Part shown: positions 35,000 through 43,610 of the stretch, in pieces
How the letters are laid out: every line of letters begins with the position of its first letter
How positions within the stretch are numbered: position 1 is the first letter of the stretch
Assembly: GCF_001718695.1 (NCBI RefSeq)
Contig: NZ_CP013422.1
Coordinates: 62,001 to 126,000 of the forward strand
From: Burkholderia ubonensis
Lineage (GTDB): Bacteria; Pseudomonadota; Gammaproteobacteria; Burkholderiales; Burkholderiaceae
DNA: 64,000 nt
Direction of reading: 5' to 3'
Made by a program: the position numbers and the translations under genes
Notes under the pieces: model-generated
What the model saw: only the letters and a program-made list of their open reading frames with translations
What the model was told of the DNA's origin: nothing
Databases searched by the model: none

Positions 35000-36031
35000 A
35001 TGACCCATCCTGCCCCGCCCCTCGACGCAGCCCGCCTGACGCGCTATCTGGAAGCGCACGTGCCGGGCTTCGAAGGCCCGCTCGACCTGGAGAAGTTCGC
35101 CGGCGGCCAGTCGAACCCGACCTTCCTGCTGAACGCGAAGAGCGGCCGCTACGTGCTCCGGCGGCAGCCGCCGGGCGAGCTGCTGAAGTCCGCGCATGCG
35201 GTGGACCGCGAATTCCGGATCCTGACCGCGCTGTCGGGCACCGCCGTGCCGGTCGCGCGTCCGTATCACCTGTGCGAAGACCGCGACGTGATCGGCAGCC
35301 TGTTCTACGTGATGAGCTACGAGGACGGGCGGATCTTCTGGAGCCCCGCGCTGCCGGACCTGCCGAAGCCGGATCGTGCGATCTGCTACGACGCGGTGCT
35401 GCAGACGATGGTCGCGCTGCACGAGGTCGACGTCGACGCGGCCGGCCTGTCCGACTACGGCCGGCCCGGCAATTATTTCGAGCGGCAGATCGGCGTGTGG
35501 ACGAAGCAGTATCGCGCGGCGGAAACGGAGCGGCTCGACGCGATGGAGACGCTGATCGACTGGCTGCCGAAGGCGTGCCCGGCCGACACGGGCCGGCCGG
35601 CGCTCGTGCACGGCGACTTCCGGATCGACAACCTGATGTTCGAGCGCGACAGCTATCGCGTGAAGGCGGTGCTCGACTGGGAACTGTCGACGCTCGGCAA
35701 TCCGCTCGCCGATCTCGCGTATTTCTGCATGTGCCTGCGGCTGCCGTCCGCCGGCGACGTGCCGGGGCTCGCGGGCGAGGATCGCGACGCGCTCGGCATC
35801 CCGCACGAAGCGCAGATCGTCGCGCGTTATTGCGAGCTGCGCGGGATCGAGCCGATCGAGAACTGGCACTTCTATCTCGCGTTCAGCTTCTTCCGGCTCG
35901 CCGCGATCGCGCAGGGCGTGAAGGCCCGCGCGCTGAAGGGCAATGCGTCGAGCACGAAGGCGCGCCAGGTCGGTGAAATGGCGGGGCGGCTCGCCGAGGA
36001 AGCCGTGCGCGTGATCGACGCCCATCGCTGA
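35000..36031 (+). CDS. Phosphotransferase (APH family, ACAD10/11 kinase-like)
   Basis: A 343-residue aminoglycoside-phosphotransferase-fold protein starting MTHPAPPLDAARL. It has the nucleotide-loop segment KFAGGQSNPTFLL, the Brenner-type catalytic loop VHGDFRIDNLMF and the metal-binding LDWELSTLGNPLADL. This subgroup resembles the N-terminal kinase domain of eukaryotic ACAD10/11, which phosphorylates 4-hydroxyacyl-CoAs. Here the kinase and a separate acyl-CoA dehydrogenase (36928-38172) lie in the same run, which supports a role in hydroxy-fatty-acid degradation. The role is an inference from family and context. Confidence 0.83.
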   Translation: MTHPAPPLDAARLTRYLEAHVPGFEGPLDLEKFAGGQSNPTFLLNAKSGRYVLRRQPPGELLKSAHAVDREFRILTALSGTAVPVARPYHLCEDRDVIGSLFYVMSYEDGRIFWSPALPDLPKPDRAICYDAVLQTMVALHEVDVDAAGLSDYGRPGNYFERQIGVWTKQYRAAETERLDAMETLIDWLPKACPADTGRPALVHGDFRIDNLMFERDSYRVKAVLDWELSTLGNPLADLAYFCMCLRLPSAGDVPGLAGEDRDALGIPHEAQIVARYCELRGIEPIENWHFYLAFSFFRLAAIAQGVKARALKGNASSTKARQVGEMAGRLAEEAVRVIDAHR

Positions 36032-36090
36032 ACAACCCGAAGCAGATGCGGCGCTCGCCGCACGCACATACATACATGGAGGAGCAATAG

Positions 36091-36855
36091 ATGGCAACGA
36101 ATCTGTTCGACCTGACGGGGAAGATCGCGCTCGTGACCGGCGCGAGCCGCGGAATCGGCGAGGAAATCGCGAAGCTGCTCGCGGAGCAGGGCGCGCACGT
36201 GATCGTGTCGAGCCGCAAGATCGACGACTGCCGCGCGGTCGCCGACGAGATTGCCGCGGCGGGCGGCAAGGCCGAGGCGCTCGCGTGCCACGTCGGCCGG
36301 ATGGAGGACATCGCCGCCGCGTTCGAGCAGATCCGCGCGAAACACGGGCGCCTCGACATCCTCGTCAACAACGCCGCCGCGAATCCGTACTTCGGCCACA
36401 TCCTCGATACCGATCTCGCGGCCTACGACAAGACCGTCGAGGTGAACATCCGCGGCTATTTCTTCATGTCGGTCCAGGCCGGCAAGCTGATGCGGGCACA
36501 GGGCGGCGGCGCGATCGTCAACACCGCGTCGGTGAACGCGCTGCAGCCGGGCGACCGGCAGGGCATCTATTCGATCACGAAGGCGGCGGTCGTCAACATG
36601 ACGCGCGCGTTCGCGAAGGAATGCGGGCCGCTCGGGATTCGCGTGAACGCGCTGCTGCCGGGCCTCACGAAAACCAGGTTCGCCGGCGCGCTGTTTGCCG
36701 ACGAGGCGATCTACGAAGCCTGGAAGGCGAAGATCCCGCTGCGCCGTCACGCGCAGCCGCGCGAAATGGCCGGCACGGTGCTGTACCTCGTGTCGGACGC
36801 GTCGAGCTACACGAACGGCGAGTGCATCGTCGTCGACGGCGGGCTGACCCTCTGA
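36091..36855 (+). CDS. SDR family NAD(P)-dependent oxidoreductase
   Basis: A 254-residue classical short-chain dehydrogenase. The cofactor motif is TGASRGIGE, then NNAA, catalytic Ser in NTASVNA and YSITK, all in their usual order. The C-terminus ends ECIVVDGGLTL. It is preceded by GGAGGAG. It lies between the APH kinase and the acyl-CoA dehydrogenase. Likely acts on a hydroxyacyl or keto intermediate of that pathway. Confidence 0.9.
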   Translation: MATNLFDLTGKIALVTGASRGIGEEIAKLLAEQGAHVIVSSRKIDDCRAVADEIAAAGGKAEALACHVGRMEDIAAAFEQIRAKHGRLDILVNNAAANPYFGHILDTDLAAYDKTVEVNIRGYFFMSVQAGKLMRAQGGGAIVNTASVNALQPGDRQGIYSITKAAVVNMTRAFAKECGPLGIRVNALLPGLTKTRFAGALFADEAIYEAWKAKIPLRRHAQPREMAGTVLYLVSDASSYTNGECIVVDGGLTL

Positions 36856-36927
36856 GCGCGCGACGACCTACGACGGCCTGCGGGCCTTTTGAACCGAACG
36901 AACACGTGCAATTGCGAGGAATCGATC

Positions 36928-38172
36928 ATGGATTTTGGCTATACCCCGAAGGTGGAAGAACTGCGTGAGCGCGTGCGTGCGTTCATGGATGCGCACATCG
37001 TGCCGCGCATCCGCCAGTGGAACGACGAAGTGCATGCGGGGCACTACCCGGTGTCGTTCATGGAGGAATTGAAGGCGCGCGCGAAGGCCGAAGGGCTGTG
37101 GAATCTGTTCCTGCCGCATCTGAAGGAAGACGAGCCGGGCACGGCGCTGACGAACCTCGAATACGCGCCGCTCGCGGAGATCATGGGGCGCGTCGCGTGG
37201 GCGTCGGAGGTTTTCAACTGCAATGCGCCGGACACCGGCAACATGGAGTTGCTGCACATGTTCGCGACGCCGGCGCAGCGCGACGAGTGGCTGCTGCCGC
37301 TGCTGCGCGGCGAGATCCGCTCGGCGTTCGCGATGACCGAGCCTGCGGTGGCGTCGTCGGACGCGACCAACATCACGACGCGCATCGAGCGCGCCGGCGA
37401 CGAGTACGTGATCAACGGCCGCAAGTGGTTCATCACGAATGCCGCGCATCCGAACTGCAAGATCTTCATCGTGATGGGCAAGACCGACCCGGCGGCGGAA
37501 GCGCACCGGCAGCAGAGCATGATCCTCGTGCCGCGCGACACGCCGGGCGTGACGGTGGTGCGCAACATCACCGTGGTCAATCACTACGCGCCGGAAGGGC
37601 ACTGCGAGATCACCTTCGACAACGTGCGCGTGCCGGCGCGCAACCTGCTCGGCGACGAAGGCAGCGGCTTCGCGATCGCGCAAGGCCGCCTCGGGCCGGG
37701 GCGCATCCACCACTGCATGCGCTCGATCGGCGCGGCAGAGCTCGCGCTCGAGCTGATGATCGATCGCGCGCAGTCGCGCGAGGCGTTCGGCAAGCCGCTG
37801 AACCGGCACGGGACGGTCGGCGAATGGATCGCGCGCTCGCGCATCGAGATCGACCAGGCGCGGCTGCTCGTGCTGAAGGCCGCGTGGATGATCGACAAGG
37901 TCGGCGCGAAGGCCGCGCGCAAGGAAATCTCGATGATCAAGGCGCTCGTGCCGACCATGTACACCGACGTGTGCGACCGCGCGATGCAGGTGTTCGGCGC
38001 GATGGGCCTGAGCCCGGACACGCCGCTCGCCGATCTGTGGAGCTGGGGGCGCGCGCTGCGCTTCGCAGACGGCCCGGACGAGGTGCATCTGCAGTCGATC
38101 GCGCGGATGGAGATCAAGGGCGCCGTGCGCGGCGCGACCGAGCCGTATCTGACGCGCCCGCCGCGCGACTGA
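36928..38172 (+). CDS. Acyl-CoA dehydrogenase (ACAD10/11-like)
   Basis: A 414-residue flavoprotein with the FAD-contacting AFAMTEPAVASSDATNI and RKWFITNAAHPNCK, and the C-terminal helix bundle GPGRIHHCMRSIGAAE and MQVFGAMGLSPDTPLAD. The family introduces an alpha-beta double bond in acyl-CoA, passing electrons to ETF. The ATG at 36928 follows GAGGA. It closes a kinase-SDR-ACAD run; the kinase plus ACAD pairing mirrors the fused mammalian ACAD10/11 enzymes. Confidence 0.9.
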   Translation: MDFGYTPKVEELRERVRAFMDAHIVPRIRQWNDEVHAGHYPVSFMEELKARAKAEGLWNLFLPHLKEDEPGTALTNLEYAPLAEIMGRVAWASEVFNCNAPDTGNMELLHMFATPAQRDEWLLPLLRGEIRSAFAMTEPAVASSDATNITTRIERAGDEYVINGRKWFITNAAHPNCKIFIVMGKTDPAAEAHRQQSMILVPRDTPGVTVVRNITVVNHYAPEGHCEITFDNVRVPARNLLGDEGSGFAIAQGRLGPGRIHHCMRSIGAAELALELMIDRAQSREAFGKPLNRHGTVGEWIARSRIEIDQARLLVLKAAWMIDKVGAKAARKEISMIKALVPTMYTDVCDRAMQVFGAMGLSPDTPLADLWSWGRALRFADGPDEVHLQSIARMEIKGAVRGATEPYLTRPPRD

Positions 38173-38283
38173 ACGTGTCGCTGCGATGTCGCTGCGATGT
38201 CGCGGCGAGCGCGCGCGAGCGGACGCGAGGTGGCCGAACCCGACGCGCGCGCCGTATTAAGATGCCGGCAAGGAGATCCGGCG

Positions 38284-39189
38284 ATGCGCCTTTCGAAGAT
38301 TGACCTGAACCTGTTCGTCGTATTCGAGGCGATCTACGACAAGCGCAACCTGACGCGCGCGGCCGAGGTGCTGAGCATCACGCAGCCGGCCGTCAGCAAT
38401 GCGCTCGCACGGATGCGCAAGTCGCTGAACGACCCGCTGTTCGTGAGCACGCCGGCGGGCATGAAGCCGACGCCGATGGCCGAGAACATCATCGGCCGCG
38501 TGCGCGAGGCGCTGCAGCTGCTCGACTCCAGCGTGCACGAGGGCGACGTGTTCGATCCCGCGTCGTCCGCGCGCGTGTTCCGGCTGAGCATGAGCGACCT
38601 GACCGAGGCGCTGGTGCTGCCGGCGCTCGGCGAGCTGCTGCAGCAGCAGGCGCCCGGCATGCACGTGCACAGCTACTACACCGATCGGCGCGAGGTGGCG
38701 ACCGCGCTCGCGAACGGCTCCGTCGACATCGCGGTCGACGCGCCGCTGATCGACGATCCGTACCTGCACCAGGCCCAGGTCGAACGCGACCGCTACGCAT
38801 GCATGATCCGCCACGATCATCCGTTCAAGGGCAAGGTGCTGACGCTGGACGATTACCTGGCGATGGGGCACATCCACGTGTCGAGCCGCCGCACCGGCGC
38901 CGGCCACGTCGACGCGGAGCTCGCGCGCCTCGGGCGGCGCCGCAACATCCAGATGCGCGTGCAGCACTACATGGTCGCGCCGCTGATCGCGATGCGCGGC
39001 GATCTCGTGCTGACGGCGCCGGTCCGGCTGCTGCGCCGCTATCCGGCGCGCATTCTCGAGCTGCCGTTCGAGGTGCCCGACCTCGAATACTGCTGCTACT
39101 GGCATCGCAGTGCCGACCAGGATCAGGGCAGCCGATGGTTGCGCGAGCAGCTGATGACGCTGATGGGCGGGATCGGCGAGCCGCAGTGA
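38284..39189 (+). CDS. LysR-type regulator (NodD/LeuO-like subgroup)
   Basis: A 301-residue LysR protein starting MRLSKIDLNLFVVFEAIYD, with HTH NLTRAAEVLSITQPAVSNAL and the subgroup signature RMRKSLNDPLFVSTPAGMKPT. The effector domain spans residues 95-295. It follows the acyl-CoA dehydrogenase on the same strand by 111 bases and may control the upstream catabolic run. Confidence 0.87.
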   Translation: MRLSKIDLNLFVVFEAIYDKRNLTRAAEVLSITQPAVSNALARMRKSLNDPLFVSTPAGMKPTPMAENIIGRVREALQLLDSSVHEGDVFDPASSARVFRLSMSDLTEALVLPALGELLQQQAPGMHVHSYYTDRREVATALANGSVDIAVDAPLIDDPYLHQAQVERDRYACMIRHDHPFKGKVLTLDDYLAMGHIHVSSRRTGAGHVDAELARLGRRRNIQMRVQHYMVAPLIAMRGDLVLTAPVRLLRRYPARILELPFEVPDLEYCCYWHRSADQDQGSRWLREQLMTLMGGIGEPQ

Positions 39190-39230
39190 TGCATCGCAGT
39201 GACGTGCCGCAGTGATGTGCGCGCCGCTTG

Positions 39231-40334
39231 CTAACGGTCTTCGTCGAAGCGCGCCGATGCGGGGCGGCGCTTCATCTCCTTCAGCCAGCGCCGGACGTTG
39301 TCCGGATCCTCGAACTCGCGCAGCGTGACGGTCAGGTCCTGAATGCTGCGCTGCATGCCGGCGATGTCACGCGCGAGCAGGCGCACCACGGTGTCGGGCG
39401 CGATCTTCACGGACGGCGCGATGCCGTAGGTTCGGCGGAAATCGTTCTCCACGTGTTCGATCTCGCGGTCGAGCTCGCGCAGCTGCTCGTCGAGGATGCC
39501 GTTGTAGCGCGTCAGCCGCGCTTCGCCGAGGCCGGCGATCGCATGCCGGTCGATCTGTTCGATCTCAAGCTGAAGCTCCAGCAGCTGCAGCAGGTTGCGC
39601 TTCGCATAGGCGTGGTTGACCCGCTGCATCAGCGCGGTCTTGCGTTCCTGGTCGTGCGGATCGGTGGCGCGATCGGGATGCAGCGCGCTGGCCAGCTTGC
39701 GGTAGATCTCGCGGATCGACTTGCTCGATTCGGCCTGCTCCGCTTCGGCGCGCGCCTGCGCGGCTGTCTGCTTCGGCGTCTTCCTGCGCTTCGCGCGCTG
39801 CGCCTCGCGTGCCGCGTGCGCGGCCATGTCGCGCTCGAACTGCGCGTCGAGCTCGGCTTGGAGCCGTTGCGCCAGTTCGTCGGGTGACAGGGCATCGAGA
39901 TCGTCTGCCGCGTCGGCGCCGGGCGCGGGCTGCGGATCGGCCGCTGCGCTGCCGGCCGGCCCGCTTGCATGATGGCGATCGTAGACGCGCTGCAGCGCCG
40001 CGTCGTCGGCGGCGTCGAGCACGTCGCGGGCCATGTCCGCGATCAGGTCGGACAGCGTGCGCTGCTCGGCCTTGCTGAGTCCGCTACGCAGGAACGCGTC
40101 GTCGAGCAGATGAATCAGCCGCGTGCGCAGCGCCGCCGATTCGCGTTCGAGCGGCAGCAGCGCGTCCACGAACTTCTTCTGGAACGCCGGCGTGACGGCG
40201 TCCCACGCCGCGAGGCGCTCGCGCCGCTTGTCGATGCGCTCGACGAGCGTGTTGAAGGTCTTCTGGGCGTCGGACAGGCGGGCTGTCTCGTGACCGGGCG
40301 CGATCGCAATCGCGGCACCGCGGCGTGCGGTCAT
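39231..40334 (-). CDS. DnaJ-domain (J-domain) protein
   Basis: A 367-residue protein with one internal J domain, IREIYRKLASALHPDRATDP (about residues 202-221), including the HPD tripeptide needed to stimulate DnaK. Long charged helical segments, rich in Ala, Arg and Glu, flank it (coiled-coil-like residues 160-200 and 250-360). There is no Gly/Phe or zinc region, so this is a type III J protein with an unknown client. Convergent with the LysR gene. Confidence 0.82.
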   Translation of the reverse strand: MTARRGAAIAIAPGHETARLSDAQKTFNTLVERIDKRRERLAAWDAVTPAFQKKFVDALLPLERESAALRTRLIHLLDDAFLRSGLSKAEQRTLSDLIADMARDVLDAADDAALQRVYDRHHASGPAGSAAADPQPAPGADAADDLDALSPDELAQRLQAELDAQFERDMAAHAAREAQRAKRRKTPKQTAAQARAEAEQAESSKSIREIYRKLASALHPDRATDPHDQERKTALMQRVNHAYAKRNLLQLLELQLEIEQIDRHAIAGLGEARLTRYNGILDEQLRELDREIEHVENDFRRTYGIAPSVKIAPDTVVRLLARDIAGMQRSIQDLTVTLREFEDPDNVRRWLKEMKRRPASARFDEDR

Positions 40335-40469
40335 GATGTGGGGTCCTCCGGCCGCGGCGGGACGCGCGGCAGGCCGGTATTTTAGCTGGACGCGAGAGGC
40401 CGCTGTGCGGCGGTGTGCCCGCGCATGCGTCGATCTTCACGCGCGCACTGCGCATCGGCACCCCACACC

Positions 40470-40784
40470 TCATCGGTTCGCTGCCGCGACGGCCGCTGCG
40501 CCCGACGACGTGCGCGGTGCGCCGCCCGAGCCGTAGGCCGCTTCGCCGCTGCGGTGTTCGGCGGCGCGCTTCTCCTCGAGGCGCGCCTGCGCGGCGACGA
40601 TGCCTTCCGGGTAGTTGTCGGCGTCGCCGGCGGATGGATCGTAGCCGACCGATTCGAGGTCGAGCAATTCCTGGCGAACCTGTGCACGGGTGAGCGGCGA
40701 CTGCGCATACGATGCGCGCGGTGCGGCGAGCAGGACGGTCGCGGCCGCGCAGAGCGTCGCGAAGGTGACGATGATGGATTTCAT
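40470..40784 (-). CDS. DUF4148 small exported protein
   Basis: A 104-residue protein with signal MKSIIVTFATLCAAATVLLA ending ASYA, followed by PLTRAQVRQELLDLESVGY and DNYPEGIVAAQARLEE, the DUF4148 pattern. The tail is Gly/Ala/Ser-rich. ATG 40784 is preceded by GAGGAAA. Function unknown; a paralogue lies at 25799-26119. Confidence 0.85.
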   Translation of the reverse strand: MKSIIVTFATLCAAATVLLAAPRASYAQSPLTRAQVRQELLDLESVGYDPSAGDADNYPEGIVAAQARLEEKRAAEHRSGEAAYGSGGAPRTSSGAAAVAAANR

Positions 40785-40874
40785 GATTTCCTCGGAGGGT
40801 TTCGCTGCGGTTCGTCGCGCACGCGGCGGGCCGCAGCGACGAAACGAATCGATACGCGTGGAACGCAACGCACG

Positions 40875-41837
40875 TCACGCGGCGGCGGCCGTCGCCACGG
40901 TCATGTCCGGTCGCGCCGCCACCGCGCGCAGCATGCTGACCGACGGCAGCCTGAAGCGCTCGGCGGCGAGATCGACGAACGCGCGCACCTTGCCCGGCAG
41001 GAACTCGCGGCCGGGATACACGAGCGACACGGCGACGCCGTCGCTGACGAGTCGGTAATCGGCGAGCACGCGTTTCAGCGCGCCGCTGCGCAGATCGCTC
41101 GCCACCGCGAATTCGGGCAGCAGCGCGATACCGCCGCCCGCAAGCGCGAGCTGACGCTGCATCAGCGCGCTGTTCACTGTGACGCGCGGCTCGACGTGGA
41201 GCGCGTCCACGGTGCCGTCCGGGGCAACCCACCGGCACGTCTTCGCGCCTGTCGCGACGCCGACGATCCGGTGCGCGGCGAGGTCGGCGGGCTGCTGCGG
41301 CGCGGTCATGGCGAGCAGGTAGCCGGGCGATGCGACCGCGACGAGCGGCGCATGGGCCAGCGCGCGCGACACGACCGAGAGCGACGAGATCATCGTATCG
41401 GCGACGATCCCGCAGTCGAAGCCACCGCCGAGCAGATCGACTTCCGACTCGGTCAGCGTGATGTGCAGCGACACCTCGGGATGGCGCGACTGGTACTCGG
41501 CAAACAGCGCGGCCAGCTCCGGCGACATCAAGCTGTGCAGCACGACGACGTTCAGATCGCCGCCGATCCGGCTCGATTCCTGCGTCGCGCGCGACTCGAT
41601 CTCGGACAGGTCGGCGAGCAGCGAGCGGCAGCCTTGCGCATAGCGGACGCCGACTTCGGTGAGCACCGTCTTGCGCGTCGAGCGTTGCAACAGCTTCACG
41701 CCGAGGTGCGATTCGAGATCGCCGACATAGCGCGTCACGAGCGACGGCGACAGGTTCAGCTGGTGAGCGGCATGGGAGAAGTGATGCGTGTCGGCAACCT
41801 TGAGAAAGACCCGCATCGCACTGAACAGATGATTCAC
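40875..41837 (-). CDS. LysR-type transcriptional regulator
   Basis: A 320-residue LysR regulator. The HTH is HHFSHAAHQLNLSPSLVTRY, followed by RSTRKTVLTEVG. The effector domain resembles the DsdC/AaeR-like group with SLMSPELAALFAEYQSRHPEV. I place the start at GTG 41837 (VNHLFSAMRVF) because AGGAA lies about 7 bases upstream; an in-frame extension to 42032 runs through low-complexity sequence. The target is unknown; it is next to a small exported protein gene and upstream of the DUF4148 gene. Confidence 0.83.
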   Translation of the reverse strand: MNHLFSAMRVFLKVADTHHFSHAAHQLNLSPSLVTRYVGDLESHLGVKLLQRSTRKTVLTEVGVRYAQGCRSLLADLSEIESRATQESSRIGGDLNVVVLHSLMSPELAALFAEYQSRHPEVSLHITLTESEVDLLGGGFDCGIVADTMISSLSVVSRALAHAPLVAVASPGYLLAMTAPQQPADLAAHRIVGVATGAKTCRWVAPDGTVDALHVEPRVTVNSALMQRQLALAGGGIALLPEFAVASDLRSGALKRVLADYRLVSDGVAVSLVYPGREFLPGKVRAFVDLAAERFRLPSVSMLRAVAARPDMTVATAAAA

Positions 41838-41874
41838 GACGATTCCTGTTGGAAGGGGCGGTGGCGGCGGCGGA

Positions 41875-42189
41875 TCAGCTGCCGAAGTAGACGTTGCAGA
41901 AGCTCGCCGGGCCGATGCAGCCGGCCTCAGGTGCATTCGGTGCATCGGGCGTGCGGGTCGGGGCGACGCGCACCGGTGCGGCGACGGCCTTCGTTGCGGT
42001 GGCGCCGTGTGCGCATGCGTCATCGCCTGCATGCGCGGCGGCGACCGCTACGACAGAGGCGATGCTGCTCGATTGCTGCTGCGAGGCGGGCGCCGCCGGT
42101 TGCTGTTGCGCGGACGCGGGTGCGGTGACCGTGATGCCGCAAAGCGCGATGAAGGTGGCGAGAACGGAAAGGGAAGCGGACCGGGACAT
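41875..42189 (-). CDS. Small exported protein, unknown
   Basis: A 104-residue protein with a signal peptide MSRSASLSVLATFIALCGIT ending ASA. The mature part is low-complexity (Gln, Ala, Ser, Val) with two Cys near the C-terminus in GCIGPASFCNVYFGS. No family recognised. It lies 38 bases upstream of a LysR gene on the same strand. Confidence 0.55.
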   Translation of the reverse strand: MSRSASLSVLATFIALCGITVTAPASAQQQPAAPASQQQSSSIASVVAVAAAHAGDDACAHGATATKAVAAPVRVAPTRTPDAPNAPEAGCIGPASFCNVYFGS

Positions 42190-42576
42190 TCAGGATTCCA
42201 ATTAGACCAAATGGGTTTTACACGCGTTCGATTCGGGACGTGGGCATCGCCGACGCAGGCCGTCGATGGCCGGGAGCGTGTCAGATTCTTCTTGTCGAGT
42301 GTGTCGGCGTGCTACGGAAGGATCGTGCGACATGGGCGCCGGGCCCGTCGACGCCGCTATTCGGCGCGACCGATTCACATCGAATCGATGAGGGGAGAAT
42401 GATGGAAAACCCTGAGCGTGTCCAAGGCGTATTTCCGATGCGGTCGATAAGGCGGATCGATCGTTGATCGATGCATGCGCAACGAAACGACGACGCAAGA
42501 AACGACCGCCGCATCCGCGATGCGGCGGTCGATCGATCTGGCGATTGCGGTGGAGATTGCGGCGGCGCCGCCGCCG
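42190..42576. other. Intergenic gap with minus-strand terminator
   Basis: About 390 bases with no gene recognised. It holds the terminator of the CynR-like gene at 42496-42531 and presumably the promoter of the small exported protein. Confidence 0.5.
42496..42531 (-). terminator. Intrinsic terminator after CynR-like gene
   Basis: A perfect 13-bp inverted repeat, CGACCGCCGCATC (42503-42515) and its complement (42519-42531), with a 3-base loop. Reading the minus strand, TTTCTTG follows. It is 46 bases past the LysR stop codon. Confidence 0.7.
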
Positions 42577-43524
42577 TCAGCCCTGCTCGCGCGCCGTCAG
42601 CGTACGCAGCGACGACAGGCTGCCATGGTCGAGCATCTCGCGCACCAGCTCCGCGAATGCCGTCGACGCGACCGTGCGATACGCGCCCTTGCGGCGCAGC
42701 AGTGCGACGGTGCGCACCGGGAACGGCGGGTCGAGCGGCACGTATTGCAGATCGCGATGCTCGAACTCGATCGTGCCGGGCAGGATCGTCGCGATCTTGC
42801 CGCGGCTCACGATCTTCAGCACGGCGCTGATCGAATTGGCCTGCAATGCGACGTCGGGCTGCATGTCGTACGACTGGAAATAGCTGTCGACGTAGAAGCG
42901 CGACACGAAGCTCGTCGTCAGCAGTGCGAGCGGCGTATCGGCGAGCTGCGTCGGCGTGACGGGCTCGCGTTGCGCGGTCAGCGCATGCGTGCGGCCGACC
43001 ACCAGCATCAGCTGTTCGGGAAACAGCGCTTCGGCCTCGATTTCGTCGGAGCGCACATCGACGAAGCCGAACGCGAGGTCGACCTGGTCGTCGCCGAGTG
43101 CGGTCTCGACCGCATCGAGCGACATCTCGGTGATCTCGATCACGATGCCCGGATAGCGTTCGTGGAACTGCTCGATCACCGGCGCGACGAGGTATTCGGT
43201 GAAGGTCGGCGTGAAGCCGATCCGTAGTTGCCCGCGCGACAGGTCGTGCACGTCGTGCAGCGCGCGTTGCGCGGTGACCAGATCGTTGTGCGCGCGGCGC
43301 ACGTATTCGAGGTACACGCTGCCGAAGTCGGTGAGCTGTACCACGCGGCCGCTGCGATCGAACAGTTGCGCGCCGAGCTCGTCCTCGAGCTGGCGCACCT
43401 TCTGCGACAGCGCCGACTGCGACACGCTCAGCGCTTCGGCGGCGCGCGTGAAATTGCGATGCTCGTCGATCGCCAGCAAATAACTGATGTTGCGAAGCAG
43501 CGGGCTGCGTTGTGTGAACTTCAT
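42577..43524 (-). CDS. LysR-type regulator (CynR-like), next to FUSC efflux operon
   Basis: A 315-residue LysR regulator starting MKFTQRSPLLRNISYLLAID. The HTH region RNFTRAAEALSVSQSALSQK, then LFDRSGRVVQLTDFG, closely matches CynR. Longer in-frame starts (up to 34 residues more) exist. It is transcribed in the same direction as the efflux operon and begins 86 bases after it, so it is a plausible regulator of that operon. Confidence 0.85.
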   Translation of the reverse strand: MKFTQRSPLLRNISYLLAIDEHRNFTRAAEALSVSQSALSQKVRQLEDELGAQLFDRSGRVVQLTDFGSVYLEYVRRAHNDLVTAQRALHDVHDLSRGQLRIGFTPTFTEYLVAPVIEQFHERYPGIVIEITEMSLDAVETALGDDQVDLAFGFVDVRSDEIEAEALFPEQLMLVVGRTHALTAQREPVTPTQLADTPLALLTTSFVSRFYVDSYFQSYDMQPDVALQANSISAVLKIVSRGKIATILPGTIEFEHRDLQYVPLDPPFPVRTVALLRRKGAYRTVASTAFAELVREMLDHGSLSSLRTLTAREQG

Positions 43525-43610
43525 CTTGCGCGGATTGATTCGCGAGTCGCGTGGGGCGGGCATCCCGCCATTATGCGCCGGCCGCGCGAGCATCGGATCG
43601 TCGACGGTGC

